Source: Planctomycetota bacterium
Lineage (GTDB): Bacteria; Planctomycetota; E44-bin39
Reading direction: 5' to 3'
DNA: 35,136 bases
NCBI GenBank assembly: GCA_004376375.1
Contig: SOJX01000139.1
Coordinates: 1 to 35,136 of the forward strand
Translations under genes and position numbers: made by a program
The notes under the pieces: generated by a model
Databases searched by the model: none
What the model saw: only the letters and a program-made list of their open reading frames with translations
Told to the model about the DNA's origin: nothing
In this document: positions 6,151 to 14,162 of the stretch, piece after piece
Layout: every line of letters begins with the position of its first letter
Numbering within the stretch: position 1 is the first letter of the stretch

Positions 6151-9100
6151 CTATTTCAGTTTGGCTTTGGTGCATTTCCGCGTGCCTTCGATGAGGAGGT
6201 AGCTGCATGGGACTACGAGAAGCGTCAGCGCCGTCGCGACGGCGATGCCGAAGATAATCGCCCATGAGAGCGGCGACCAGAAGCGTCCGCCGCCGCCGAT
6301 GTTGAGTGCGAGCGGCGCCAGGCCGCCGATCGTGGTTATGGTGGTAAGCATTATCGGGCGAAGCCGCATTGTGCCGGCTTCCACCAGCGCGTCGACGATG
6401 GGAAGGCCTTTTCGGCGGCCGACGTTTACGAAATCTATAAGTACGATGGCGTCGTTGACGACGATTCCGGCCAGGGCGACGATGCCGATGAGCGCGAGGA
6501 AGCCGAAGCTGTTGCCGGTAACGAAAAGACCGATGAAAACACCGATAAGTGAGAGCGGAATCGTGAGCATGATGACCAGCGGCTGGCGCAGGCTGTTGAA
6601 CTGGATTGCGAGGATGAAGAAAATCAGGAGGAGCGAGAAAGGCATGAGTTGCTTGAGGCTCTTCATCGAGCGCTCGGATTCGTCGTCGCCTGTACCGACT
6701 TCGAATGTGACACCGGAAAGGGCCGGCTCGGCTTCGAGCTTTTCGCGTATGTAAGCCCTTGCATCGTCCTCGTCAAAGCCTTCCGCGACGTCGCATCCGA
6801 CGCTGGTCGTCCTGCGGAAGTCGCGGCGCTTTATCTGGACTATGCCGCTTGTAAGTATAACGTCGGCGACGGCGTCCAGGGGAATTATCTCGCCCGTGGC
6901 TGCGCGCAGGCTGAGTTTCCTGATGTCTTCGGGCGAGCCGTAGTTCTTTCCCACGCGCTCGATACGCACTTCGATTTCTTCGTCCCGCGAGTCGAACTCG
7001 GTGACCGAGCGCTCTCCGTACGCGGCCCCTACGGTCCTGACCACGGCTGCGGGTGCGATGCCGTAGGCGGTAGCGAGTTTCCGGTTCACGCGGACGATTA
7101 TTTTCGGCCTTGCCAGCTTGAATTCGCTCGAGGGGTTACGCGCGCCGGGTGTTTCTTCCAGGATGCGTTTTACGGCTTCCGCCGCCGTGCCGAGCGCGTC
7201 CAGGTCGTCCGATGATATGTGGACCATGATTGTCTTGCCGGTGGGCGGGCCTTCCCTGCGCTCGTAAAACGCGAGCCTGGCTCCCGTCAGGTCCGGGAGG
7301 CCCGCCTTCAGACGGTCTATCACCACGGACTGCGTGACTGTGCGTTTTCGTACGTCCACCAGCTCGACCGTGATGCGCCCGTTTTCAGGCGTCGGAGAGG
7401 AGCCGCCTTCCATCGGGTTGACGTTGAGCGCGCCCGTGTCGCCGATAAGCATCGTGTAGGTGCGGATGACCTTGCCGCGCCCGTACTCTTTGTCCATGGT
7501 GTCGAGCTCGGCCTCAATCCGCCTGGCGACTTTTGAGGTCTCCCCGATAGGCGTGCCAGGCGGGAGCTCGAAGTTTACGTTGAAGCGCCCGATATCGACT
7601 TTCGGAAAAAACGTGCTCGGGATAAAACCCAGGAGCAGAAGAAAACATGCGGCAAACAGCGCGGCAAACGCCGCGGTCACCGTGCCGACCGGGTGCCTGA
7701 GCGCGAAGCCGATAAGCCGCCTGTAGGCGCGTTGCAGTATCCCCAGCAAGCCGCGCGCGGGCCTGAATACATTTTCTCCGGGTTTTCCCGAATCCGCGGG
7801 CCGGGGCTCTTCAGATTTCTTTTTCCGCTTCCTTACCCGAAGCGTCTGGCCCGCGACCGCAGGGAGGATGAAGTGGTCGACGATGACCGAGCCTATGAGC
7901 GTGAAGATAACTATCTTCGGCATCACGCCCATGAACTGTCCGCTCACGCCGGCGACGAACATCAGGGGAATGAAGGCGCTGATGGTTGTCAGGTCGGCGG
8001 TGATAACGGCGAGGCCGACTTCCATTATCCCGGCCTTGGCGGCCTCGATGCGGCCTTTCCCCGATTCCATGTGCCGGTAGATGTTCTCGGCGACGATTAT
8101 CGCGCCGTCGACCACCATCCCAAGTATGAGGATGAGCGAAAACAGCGCGATGTTCGAAATCTTCATGTCGAGAAACCACATCAGGCTGAAGGCGAAAAGA
8201 AGTGAAAACGGGATTGCCATGATGACGAGTATCGACGTGCGAATCCCCAGCACGAGAAGCAGAAGAGTTACCACGATAATACCGCCGTAGAACGCGGTGT
8301 TGGAAAGCTGGGAAACCATTATGCCGATTTCCCACGACTGGTCGCCCGTGAATTCGGCGTCCACGGGCCAGTTGCTGCGGGCCTTTACGTCCCGCACCGC
8401 TTTCTTGATTTCCCTGATTACGGTGACTGTGTCGGCGTCGGTCCGCCGATGGACGGCGAGGGTGACGCACGGTTTGCCGTTGAAACGGGCGAGGTTCCTG
8501 ATTTCCTCGGTAGTGTCCACGACGGCGGCGATATCGCCGACCCTGAGGCGTTCGCCGCGCGGGGTCACGATTTCCGTTTCGGAGATTTCGGTCGCGTCGT
8601 CGAACTCGCCGGTGACGCGCAGCAGGTGGTCGGTGCCGCCCATGGAGAGCCGCCCGCCCGGGAAGGCGATGTTTGCGCCTGCGAGCGCGGCGGCGACTTC
8701 GGGGAAGGTCAGGCCGTACGCTTCGAGCCGCTGCGGCATCAGCCGGGCGCGGATTTCGCGCGCCCGCTCGCCGAACATGGCGACATCGGCGACGCCCGGG
8801 ACGGCTTCGATCGCTTCCTTGTAGGTTTTCGCTATCTGCGTCAGGCGGACGCGGTCGACATCCCCGAACAGGTTGACGAGAAGGATGGGATAATTGTCGA
8901 AGTTGATCTCGCGCGCCCACGGCTCCTCGGCGTCGTCCGGGAATTCCCGCCTCGCCCTCGCAAGCGCGCTTTCAACGTCCCGTTTCTTGTCGGACGACGA
9001 AACGTTCTCCGAGAAACGCAGCACCGCGAAGGCGCCGCCTTCCGTCGAGAAAGTGGAAATCCTTTCCACGTCGTCTATTTCCCGGAATGCTTCCTCCATT

Positions 9101-9297
9101 TTTTTCGTGATTCTTCGCTCGACGTCTTCCGCGGTGGCGGAAGGATATCCCACGCCGGCGAGCACGTAAGGGATGTTTATTTTCGGCGCCTGGGCGAGGG
9201 GAAGGTTGCTGAGCGCAATGAAACCGAGAACGAGGAGGGCTACGCCGAGCAGGACCATGAGCAGCGGACGGTCGACCGCCTGGGCGGAGATTTTCAT
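6151..9297 (-). CDS. RND-family efflux permease (AcrB/HAE-type)
   Basis: The protein is 1048 aa, the usual length for an RND pump. It starts with an N-terminal transmembrane helix (PLLMVLLGVALLVLGFIAL), then a large periplasmic porter loop, a helix bundle with GMVVDGAIIVAENI in the TM4 position, a second periplasmic loop from ~560, and a C-terminal bundle with GIVVNDAIVLIDFVN in the TM10 position. It sits in the inner membrane and exports substrates by proton antiport with an adaptor and an outer-membrane channel. The proton-relay sites differ from AcrB: one Asp instead of the DD pair in TM4, and Asn-Asp instead of Lys in TM10, as in several RND subfamilies. Its ATG overlaps the adaptor stop by 4 nt. 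No outer-membrane factor gene is present, and the substrate is unknown. Confidence 0.93.
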   Translation of the reverse strand: MKISAQAVDRPLLMVLLGVALLVLGFIALSNLPLAQAPKINIPYVLAGVGYPSATAEDVERRITKKMEEAFREIDDVERISTFSTEGGAFAVLRFSENVSSSDKKRDVESALARARREFPDDAEEPWAREINFDNYPILLVNLFGDVDRVRLTQIAKTYKEAIEAVPGVADVAMFGERAREIRARLMPQRLEAYGLTFPEVAAALAGANIAFPGGRLSMGGTDHLLRVTGEFDDATEISETEIVTPRGERLRVGDIAAVVDTTEEIRNLARFNGKPCVTLAVHRRTDADTVTVIREIKKAVRDVKARSNWPVDAEFTGDQSWEIGIMVSQLSNTAFYGGIIVVTLLLLVLGIRTSILVIMAIPFSLLFAFSLMWFLDMKISNIALFSLILILGMVVDGAIIVAENIYRHMESGKGRIEAAKAGIMEVGLAVITADLTTISAFIPLMFVAGVSGQFMGVMPKIVIFTLIGSVIVDHFILPAVAGQTLRVRKRKKKSEEPRPADSGKPGENVFRPARGLLGILQRAYRRLIGFALRHPVGTVTAAFAALFAACFLLLLGFIPSTFFPKVDIGRFNVNFELPPGTPIGETSKVARRIEAELDTMDKEYGRGKVIRTYTMLIGDTGALNVNPMEGGSSPTPENGRITVELVDVRKRTVTQSVVIDRLKAGLPDLTGARLAFYERREGPPTGKTIMVHISSDDLDALGTAAEAVKRILEETPGARNPSSEFKLARPKIIVRVNRKLATAYGIAPAAVVRTVGAAYGERSVTEFDSRDEEIEVRIERVGKNYGSPEDIRKLSLRAATGEIIPLDAVADVILTSGIVQIKRRDFRRTTSVGCDVAEGFDEDDARAYIREKLEAEPALSGVTFEVGTGDDESERSMKSLKQLMPFSLLLIFFILAIQFNSLRQPLVIMLTIPLSLIGVFIGLFVTGNSFGFLALIGIVALAGIVVNDAIVLIDFVNVGRRKGLPIVDALVEAGTMRLRPIMLTTITTIGGLAPLALNIGGGGRFWSPLSWAIIFGIAVATALTLLVVPCSYLLIEGTRKCTKAKLK

Positions 9298-10466
9298 CTC
9301 TGCCCCTCCGGCTCGGGCTGCGCCGGGGTTGATTCAGGCGGGCGCCTTACCGTCACGGGCGTGCCGTCGAGCAGGCCGTGCTGGCCGCGGACGACAATAT
9401 CGAGCGGGAGTCGGATAAGGTCGTCATCGGACAGACCGGATTCGATTATACAGGAATACTTGTGGATCGTGTAAGCTTCGAGCGCCGTTTCGTGGGCGAT
9501 ATTATCGCGGACAACGTAGATGACTTTCCTGCCGGCGCGTTCCACCACGGCTTCAAGCGGGAACGCGTAAACGTTGTCAAGCTTGCGTGTGAAGATTTTC
9601 GCCGTCGCGATGTTGCCCGGCCTGAGGAATCCGTCGCTGTTACCCACCGTTATTTCCACCGGAAAGACGTGGGTTCCAGGCCGCGCCGACGGTGCCACGC
9701 ATGTCACGGAGCCGGCGCGTTTCGATTCGCCGCCGCCGTTGGCCACATCGGTCCGTTTGCGGGTTGGAATAATTTCAGCGGACTGGCCTCCCCTGATGGC
9801 TGCAATCTGGTGCTCCGGTACTTCAACGATAATTTTCACCTGCGAGTGGTTTTCCACCGTGAAAAGGGGGACGCCGGGCGCGATAACCTCGCCGGGCTCG
9901 GCCATTCTGATTGTGAGAACGCCGCCTGTGGGGCTTTTCAGCGTCATCTTTGTAAGCGCGGTTTCGGCGGAGTTATATGCCGCAATTGCCATGTCGCGGG
10001 CCGTTATGGCGTCGAGGACGAGGCTGTTCCCAAGCGTGCCTTTTTGCTGCAGAGTTCTGGCCCTTACAAGGTCGCGCTCGGCTTTCTGTATGCCGAGTTT
10101 GAGTTCTTTCAGTCTGACTTTTTCAAGCGAGGTATCGAGCTCGGCCAGTACTTCCCCGGCGGTAACGGAGTCGCCGACGTCTTTTGAAATACTTTTTATC
10201 CGCCCGCCCGTTTCAAAGGCCAGGCGCGCCGAGTCGACCGGCTGAACCGTTCCCGTGAACGACAGGGAAAACCTGTACGTCGAAGCGCGGACGGGCCTGA
10301 CCTCGACGGCGTGGAGGCGCTTCTTCTTTTCCTTGTCTTCCGGGACGTGGAGGCCGGCGGCTTTGCGCAGGCTGCGGCGCGCCTCCGGCAGCGCGGTGAG
10401 AATAAGGACAACGCCCAGGCCGAAGCCGATGAACAGGATGCAGATTGTAGTTATTATTTTGCGCAT
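9294..10466 (-). CDS. Periplasmic adaptor (membrane fusion protein) of the RND pump
   Basis: The protein is 390 aa from ATG 10466 (MRKIITTICILFIGFGLGVV). A 399-aa version from GTG 10493 is possible, but the ATG start puts two basic residues directly before the N-terminal membrane anchor. Next come the lipoyl half-motifs: VDSARLAFETGGRIKSI with DVGDSVTAGEVLAELD, and later TLKSPTGGVLTIRMAEPGEVI. A short alpha-helical hairpin (EKVRLKELKLGIQKAERDL) lies between them, followed by beta-barrel and membrane-proximal domains. This is the RND adaptor (MFP/HlyD) order. The protein bridges the permease to an outer-membrane channel. It heads the minus-strand operon adaptor-permease-cyclase, divergent from the carbonic anhydrase-like gene. 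Confidence 0.9.
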   Translation of the reverse strand: MRKIITTICILFIGFGLGVVLILTALPEARRSLRKAAGLHVPEDKEKKKRLHAVEVRPVRASTYRFSLSFTGTVQPVDSARLAFETGGRIKSISKDVGDSVTAGEVLAELDTSLEKVRLKELKLGIQKAERDLVRARTLQQKGTLGNSLVLDAITARDMAIAAYNSAETALTKMTLKSPTGGVLTIRMAEPGEVIAPGVPLFTVENHSQVKIIVEVPEHQIAAIRGGQSAEIIPTRKRTDVANGGGESKRAGSVTCVAPSARPGTHVFPVEITVGNSDGFLRPGNIATAKIFTRKLDNVYAFPLEAVVERAGRKVIYVVRDNIAHETALEAYTIHKYSCIIESGLSDDDLIRLPLDIVVRGQHGLLDGTPVTVRRPPESTPAQPEPEGQR

Positions 10467-10473
10467 ATCGGAA

Positions 10474-10479
10474 ATTATA
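10474..10479 (-). promoter_or_regulatory. Possible -10 element upstream of the adaptor gene
   Basis: On the minus strand TATAAT occurs at 10479-10474, a perfect -10 hexamer. No convincing -35 lies 16-18 nt upstream. Transcription from it would start almost at ATG 10466, giving a leaderless or very short leader, so it stays tentative. Confidence 0.25.
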
Positions 10480-10517
10480 TCATAGAAATTCACAAACCTA
10501 AAAGCAAGCCGTTTCTG

Positions 10518-10577
10518 GTTAGCCGCCGCGCCTGCGCGGCGAGTCGAAGAACGCGCGCCGCAGGCGGCGCGGCTAAC
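10518..10577. repeat. REP/BIME-like inverted repeat pair
   Basis: The left arm starts GTTAGCCGC (10518) and the right arm ends GCGGCTAAC (10577). They are separated by ~14 nt and can pair imperfectly over ~23 bp. The right arm itself holds a tight hairpin, GCGCCGC-AG-GCGGCGC. It lies between the divergent adaptor and carbonic anhydrase-like genes and shares its hairpin word with the element at 12037. Confidence 0.7.
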
Positions 10578-10588
10578 TGCAATAACGC

Positions 10589-10617
10589 TTGACGCATGGA
10601 ATTGCGCATGCTAGTAT
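10589..10617 (+). promoter_or_regulatory. Sigma70-like promoter for the gamma-carbonic anhydrase-like gene
   Basis: TTGACG at 10589-10594, a 17-nt spacer, and TAGTAT at 10612-10617. Transcription would begin near 10624, ~20 nt before the ATG. AGGA (10635-10638) serves as ribosome site. Confidence 0.65.
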
Positions 10618-10645
10618 CGCCGCGGACTTTTAATAGGACAGACAC

Positions 10646-11149
10646 ATGAAACGCTACAAGATGGAAGGGCGTTTGAAGAAAACCGAAGAAGGCGCGTTCG
10701 TCGCCGATACGGCTTCGATTGTGGGCGACGTCGAACTCGGCGAGGGAACGTCCATCTGGTTCGGCACGGTGCTGCGCGGCGACGATTCGACAATCACCAT
10801 CGGTGCCAACACTTCAATCCAGGACGGCTGCGTAGTGCATCCAATGCCTGACGAGCCGATTGTCATCGAGGACCACTGCACGGTCGGCCACCGCGCGATT
10901 CTGCATGCTCGCAGGGTAGGGCGGTGCTGCGTTATCGGCATGGGCTCGATTCTGCTCGGCGGCTCGGAAATCGGAGAAGGATGTATCATTGCCGCAGGCT
11001 CGGTTGTTAAAGTCGATGCGAAGATTCCACCGCGCACGCTGGTTGCGGGAAACCCGGGCCGCGCTATCAAGCAGCTGCCGGAATCGATTATCGAAGAGCA
11101 TATCCAGAAGGCGAAAGACTACGTCGTGAAAGCAAATAGATATGTTTAG
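10646..11149 (+). CDS. Gamma-class carbonic anhydrase family protein (left-handed beta-helix)
   Basis: The protein is 167 aa, the normal length for the YrdA/PaaY/CaiE-like gamma-carbonic anhydrase group. Hexapeptide repeats run from ~residue 20 to 145 (SIVGDVELGEGTSIWFG, TITIGANTSIQDGC, VIGMGSILLGGSEIGEG). The three zinc-ligand histidines of the family are visible in CVVHPM, TVGHRAILHA (two His). The protein would trimerise, with metal sites at subunit interfaces. Members may hydrate CO2 or lack that activity, so the reaction is not settled. The C-terminal helix (IIEEHIQKAKDYVVKANRY) is typical. An 8-nt repeat array begins at the last base of its stop codon and separates it from tsaB, which may share its promoter. 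Confidence 0.88.
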   Translation: MKRYKMEGRLKKTEEGAFVADTASIVGDVELGEGTSIWFGTVLRGDDSTITIGANTSIQDGCVVHPMPDEPIVIEDHCTVGHRAILHARRVGRCCVIGMGSILLGGSEIGEGCIIAAGSVVKVDAKIPPRTLVAGNPGRAIKQLPESIIEEHIQKAKDYVVKANRYV

Positions 11150-11279
11150 TGCTGAAGTGTTGAGGTGCTGAAGTGGTGAAGTGCTGAAGTGCTGAAGTGC
11201 TGAAGTGTTGAAGTGCTGAAGTTAAGATATGAACTTCTTAACTTCAACACTTCTTAACTTCAACACTTCTTAACTTCTG
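11149..11279. repeat. Inverted 8-nt repeat array between the carbonic anhydrase-like gene and tsaB
   Basis: Nine consecutive octamers of GTGCTGAA/GTGTTGAA/GTGGTGAA type (11149-11220) are followed by a ~11-nt spacer. Six octamers of complementary type (AACTTCTT, AACTTCAA, CACTTCTT; 11232-11279) come next. The arms can fold into a long imperfect hairpin. The array fills nearly the whole 142-nt gap, and its first base is the last base of the TAG stop. Confidence 0.85.
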
Positions 11280-11291
11280 AACATCAGAACT

Positions 11292-11999
11292 ATGTTGATC
11301 CTCGCATTCGACACAAGCGAACGTTACTCGCCGGCGGACCTGCCGCATGCGGGCTCGGTTGCCCTGTTTGATGCTGAAGATGAAACGAAAATAATGGCAC
11401 TTTCCCGCCGCGAGCTCGACCCCGGGACCGATCACGCGGCCGACCTTTCAGAAAATATCAGGACCGTTCTGAAAGAAGCGGGAAAGAAACCGGCTGATGT
11501 GGATTTGGTCGCGGTAACAAAAGGCCCGGGCTCGTTTACCGGCCTTCGCGTCGGCGTTTCCGCTGCCAAGACATTCGCTTTCGCCCTGGGGATTCCGGCG
11601 GTCGGTATAAACACGCTCGATGCGATTGCGCAGAACACACCGGCAGAACATGAAAAAGCATTTCTGGTATACGACGCCCGCCGGGATTATGTTTACACGG
11701 GCCTTTACCGACGGCGGGATGGGAAGATGTGCCTCGAGGACGATTACAGTTTTCTGCCCGTTGCCGAGGCCGTTGCCCTCATTCCCGACGATGCCGCCGT
11801 TTTCGGACCCGGTTGTTTTGCATATCCTGACGATTTTCCGACTGCGCTCACCGACCCGCTCCTTTCCCGCGTCCGGATTGAATCGGTTGTTGATCTCGCC
11901 TTCGAAGCGTATCGGGCCGGAAATATCGGCGACGTCCACGACCTCAACCCGCTGTATCTCCGCCCCAGCGCCGCGGAAGAGAAACGGAAAAACGTCTAA
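11292..11999 (+). CDS. tsaB: tRNA threonylcarbamoyladenosine biosynthesis protein TsaB
   Basis: The protein is 235 aa, the usual TsaB/YeaZ length. It belongs to the ASKHA fold: ILAFDTSE at the N terminus (phosphate-1-like strand), LVAVTKGPGSFTGLRVGVSAAKTFAFAL as the family signature (split here by its GPGSFTGLR core), and LNPLYLRPSAAEEK near the C terminus. TsaB is the non-catalytic scaffold that with TsaD and TsaE transfers the threonylcarbamoyl group to A37 of ANN-decoding tRNAs. TsaD and TsaE are not in the window. No clear Shine-Dalgarno precedes ATG 11292, because the octamer array ends 12 nt upstream. Translation may rely on read-through from the previous gene. The last codons form the start of a heptamer array. 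Confidence 0.93.
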   Translation: MLILAFDTSERYSPADLPHAGSVALFDAEDETKIMALSRRELDPGTDHAADLSENIRTVLKEAGKKPADVDLVAVTKGPGSFTGLRVGVSAAKTFAFALGIPAVGINTLDAIAQNTPAEHEKAFLVYDARRDYVYTGLYRRRDGKMCLEDDYSFLPVAEAVALIPDDAAVFGPGCFAYPDDFPTALTDPLLSRVRIESVVDLAFEAYRAGNIGDVHDLNPLYLRPSAAEEKRKNV

Positions 12000-12018
12000 C
12001 GTTGAACGTCAAACGTCA
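11991..12018 (+). repeat. Heptamer array (AACGTCN x4) overlapping the tsaB stop codon
   Basis: AACGTCT, AACGTTG, AACGTCA, AACGTCA run without gaps. The first unit supplies the last sense codons and part of the stop of tsaB. Confidence 0.65.
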
Positions 12019-12036
12019 TATTTAATAATATATTTA

Positions 12037-12090
12037 GCGGCGCCGCTTGCGGCGCGTTAAAGAATATAACGGCGGGCAAGCCCGCCCGCT
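12037..12090. repeat. Pair of REP-like hairpins upstream of alr
   Basis: Two compact hairpins with 7-bp stems and 2-nt loops: GCGCCGC-TT-GCGGCGC (12040-12055) and GGCGGGC-AA-GCCCGCC (12071-12086). They are bordered by TTTAGC on the left and GCTAAA on the right. This is the design of the element at 10518-10577. Two facing hairpins are typical of REP/BIME units. Confidence 0.75.
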
Positions 12091-12150
12091 AAATATAGGT
12101 TTCTATCAATATTTTTTCTAAAACTTCCTATTTCCAACATACTTCCAACA

Positions 12151-12172
12151 TTATGACATATTTTTGTCATAA
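12151..12172. promoter_or_regulatory. Perfect inverted repeat upstream of alr, possible operator
   Basis: TTATGACA, six A/T bases, TGTCATAA: a 22-bp interrupted palindrome with perfect arms, ~65 nt before the alr start. A TATAGT hexamer lies just downstream at 12181-12186 and could be a -10 element, though no good -35 is found at normal spacing. The size and symmetry fit a dimeric regulator site. The regulator is not identified. Confidence 0.4.
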
Positions 12173-12237
12173 ATTCCGGCTATAGTGAGTTTACAGGAGC
12201 GGCACATAGTCCCCCCGTCGCCAAATCCAGGTACAAA

Positions 12238-13407
12238 ATGCTGAATCCGAGGGTCTGGGCAACTATTGATCTCGATAAAGTGGCTGCGAACCTGAACGTG
12301 GTCCGCAGGCACGTGGGTCCTAATGTCGAGATAATGGCTGTCGTCAAGGCCGATGCCTACGGGCACGGAGCCGTCGAGGTCGCCCGCGCGGCGCTCAGGG
12401 CGGGTGCTACGAGGCTGGGCGTGGGTGATTCAGGCGAGGCGCTCGAGCTTCGCGAGGCCGGCGTAATGGCGCCGATTCTCGTCCTCGGCGGCATCTGCGA
12501 TGCCGAGATCAAGCACGTGGTTCGCCACCGCATCGGCGTCTGCGTGCATTCTGAGCGTAAAATCGAGATGATAGAGCGCGCCGCGGCCGCGCAGCGTGCA
12601 GTCCATCCGGTAACCATCCTCGTCGATACGGGCATGGGACGGCTCGGGGTGCGGCCGAAAACGGCGCTCAAGTTCGCCGCGCGGGTAATGCGCTCGACTT
12701 CCCTCAAACTTCAGGGCGTTGCGACCCATTTTTCCACCGCCAACCAGCTTACCAAGGGGCCCAGACACACCCGCGGCGTCGAGTTTTTCTACCAGCAACT
12801 CGACAAATATGCCCGCGTGGTGGCCGCCCTCCGAAAAGCCGGGATTTCAGTGCCTCTTTACCATACTGCAAGCTCTGCCGCCCTCTTTGCGTGCCGCTCG
12901 ACCCATTATTCCTGCGTACGACCGGGGATTGCCCTGTACGGGATGGACCCCGGCAATTTCGCAGACCTGGGCGTTTCGGTTTCCCCGGCCCTGACCCTTA
13001 AGACGCAGATTGTCTTCCTCAAGCTCGTCGGCCTGAACATGCCGGTATCCTACGGCGGTACTTACCGCACCTACCGTAAGACCAGGATAGCGACGCTGCC
13101 GGTCGGTTATTCGGACGGCTATCCGATTACGCTTTCAAACCGCGCCGAGGTACTCATCCGCGGCCGCAGGGCGCCGGTCGTGGGGCGCGTGACCATGGAT
13201 TACACGATGGTCGACGTGGGCCATATCCCGGGCGTTTCCGTCGGGGACGAGGTCACGCTTATCGGCACCGACGGCGACCACACGATAACCGCCGGGCAGC
13301 TTGCAGGCCTTGCCGGCACGATTCCCTACGAAATCACGACCCGCCTGGGCCGGCGCGTCCGAAAGATGTTCAAAGGCGGCCACGGCACCATGCGCAAAAC
13401 CGCGTAA
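12238..13407 (+). CDS. alr: Alanine racemase
   Basis: The protein is 389 aa, normal for Alr. The PLP-binding lysine is Lys37 in AVVKADAYGHG. The TIM barrel continues through ILVDTGMGRLGV and VATHFSTAN. The second catalytic residue is Tyr272 in PVSYGGTY, with the companion PVGYSDGYP motif in the C-terminal beta domain and VTMDYTMVDV further on. The enzyme interconverts L- and D-alanine, feeding D-alanine into peptidoglycan in the cytoplasm. The ATG has only a weak AGGT upstream. It follows the REP pair and the inverted repeat at 12151, so it probably has its own promoter. It converges on hepT across a ~56-nt gap filled by a heptamer array. It could instead be a broad-specificity racemase, but the sequence looks canonical. 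Confidence 0.95.
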   Translation: MLNPRVWATIDLDKVAANLNVVRRHVGPNVEIMAVVKADAYGHGAVEVARAALRAGATRLGVGDSGEALELREAGVMAPILVLGGICDAEIKHVVRHRIGVCVHSERKIEMIERAAAAQRAVHPVTILVDTGMGRLGVRPKTALKFAARVMRSTSLKLQGVATHFSTANQLTKGPRHTRGVEFFYQQLDKYARVVAALRKAGISVPLYHTASSAALFACRSTHYSCVRPGIALYGMDPGNFADLGVSVSPALTLKTQIVFLKLVGLNMPVSYGGTYRTYRKTRIATLPVGYSDGYPITLSNRAEVLIRGRRAPVVGRVTMDYTMVDVGHIPGVSVGDEVTLIGTDGDHTITAGQLAGLAGTIPYEITTRLGRRVRKMFKGGHGTMRKTA

Positions 13408-13411
13408 CATA

Positions 13412-13439
13412 TTTCCGATTTCCGATTGTCGATTGTCGA
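13412..13439. repeat. Heptamer array between convergent alr and hepT
   Basis: Four gapless 7-nt units: TTTCCGA twice, then TTGTCGA twice. It occupies half of the short convergent intergenic gap. Confidence 0.65.
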
Positions 13440-13463
13440 ATGAATCAGAAAGGGATGTTTGCT

Positions 13464-13814
13464 CTACGAATTTTCCTCAGATGGGACAATCTTTTCAAGC
13501 GCGGCAATTAGCGGTGGGATATCTTTTTGCAGAATCGCCCACAGAATATCAAAATCCACGGAATCGTACCCGTGGATAAGCTGATTGCGCAGGCCAACAA
13601 TATCCTGCCACGGAACGGCGGGGAAGCGCTCGCGCTCCTGCGGCGTTACTCCGGCCGCCGCCTCACCGACGATTTCCAGAAGACGCACCAGGGCAAGGTT
13701 CAGCTTGCGGTCGGCGTCCAGGTCTTCGCGCTTCCGGCCGCGAACCATTTCCAATGCCTCGCGGGCATAGTCGAGCATGTGCCGGAGTCGAACCGTGAAA
13801 TCACGCCGCGACAT
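13464..13814 (-). CDS. hepT: HepT-like ribonuclease toxin (DUF86)
   Basis: The protein is 116 aa and all-helical. It carries the HEPN RNase signature RX4HXY as RNQLIHGY, plus LNLALVRLLEIVGEAA and FPAVPWQDIVGLRN, typical of HepT/DUF86. HepT cleaves RNA and is silenced when its MntA partner adds AMP to the tyrosine of the RX4HXY motif; that Tyr is present here. The start codon lies 14 nt inside the end of the upstream mntA, so translation is coupled. Catalytic Arg and His are intact, so the toxin is probably functional. Confidence 0.88.
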   Translation of the reverse strand: MSRRDFTVRLRHMLDYAREALEMVRGRKREDLDADRKLNLALVRLLEIVGEAAAGVTPQERERFPAVPWQDIVGLRNQLIHGYDSVDFDILWAILQKDIPPLIAALEKIVPSEENS

Positions 13815-14097
13815 ACTGTACCTCCGCTTCGGCCATAATCTCGTCGCGGAAATAGCGGCTCAGGCCGTCCGGGGTGTTCAGGTCCACGTTCCGGCTGAGA
13901 ACGCCGGATAATTCGCGCTGCATTGCGAAAAAGGCCAGGCCGGGCGTGTGTCCCGGCTCAAACACGACGAGCACGTCCACGTCGCTGTCGGGCCCGAAAT
14001 CGTCGCGCAGGACCGAGCCGAAAAACGACAGCTTGAGTATGTGATGTTTCCGGCAGAACTCCGCCAGCTTCGCCGCGTCTATCGGAATGCGAACCAT
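13801..14097 (-). CDS. mntA: MntA-like nucleotidyltransferase antitoxin, copy 1
   Basis: The protein is 98 aa from ATG 14097, preferred because GGAGG (14110-14106) lies 8 nt upstream. A TTG at 14112 would overlap that ribosome site. The minimal nucleotidyltransferase motif GSX10DXD is intact (GSVLRDDFGPDSDVDVLV), and a later NVDLNTPDGL strand matches the third acidic position. Members add AMP to HepT and neutralise it. The N-terminal ~49 residues and their DNA are nearly the same as in copy 2 (15042-15341), while the C-terminal half is unrelated. It overlaps hepT by 14 nt, forming a complete MntA-HepT module. Confidence 0.88.
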   Translation of the reverse strand: MVRIPIDAAKLAEFCRKHHILKLSFFGSVLRDDFGPDSDVDVLVVFEPGHTPGLAFFAMQRELSGVLSRNVDLNTPDGLSRYFRDEIMAEAEVQYVAA

Positions 14098-14162
14098 GCC
14101 GTATACCTCCAATTGTTGACTTCGCCCGGCACCGGGGTGCCTACGGATTCTTTATATCTCAG

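Noticed and set aside
8449..9474. Plus-strand open frame opposite the RND permease and adaptor
   Set aside because: It spans the junction of two clear minus-strand genes and has no domain signal. It is a shadow of GC-rich coding DNA.
11149..11279. CRISPR-like array
   Set aside because: Units are only 8 nt, contiguous, without unique spacers, and turn into their complements halfway. No cas genes are present.
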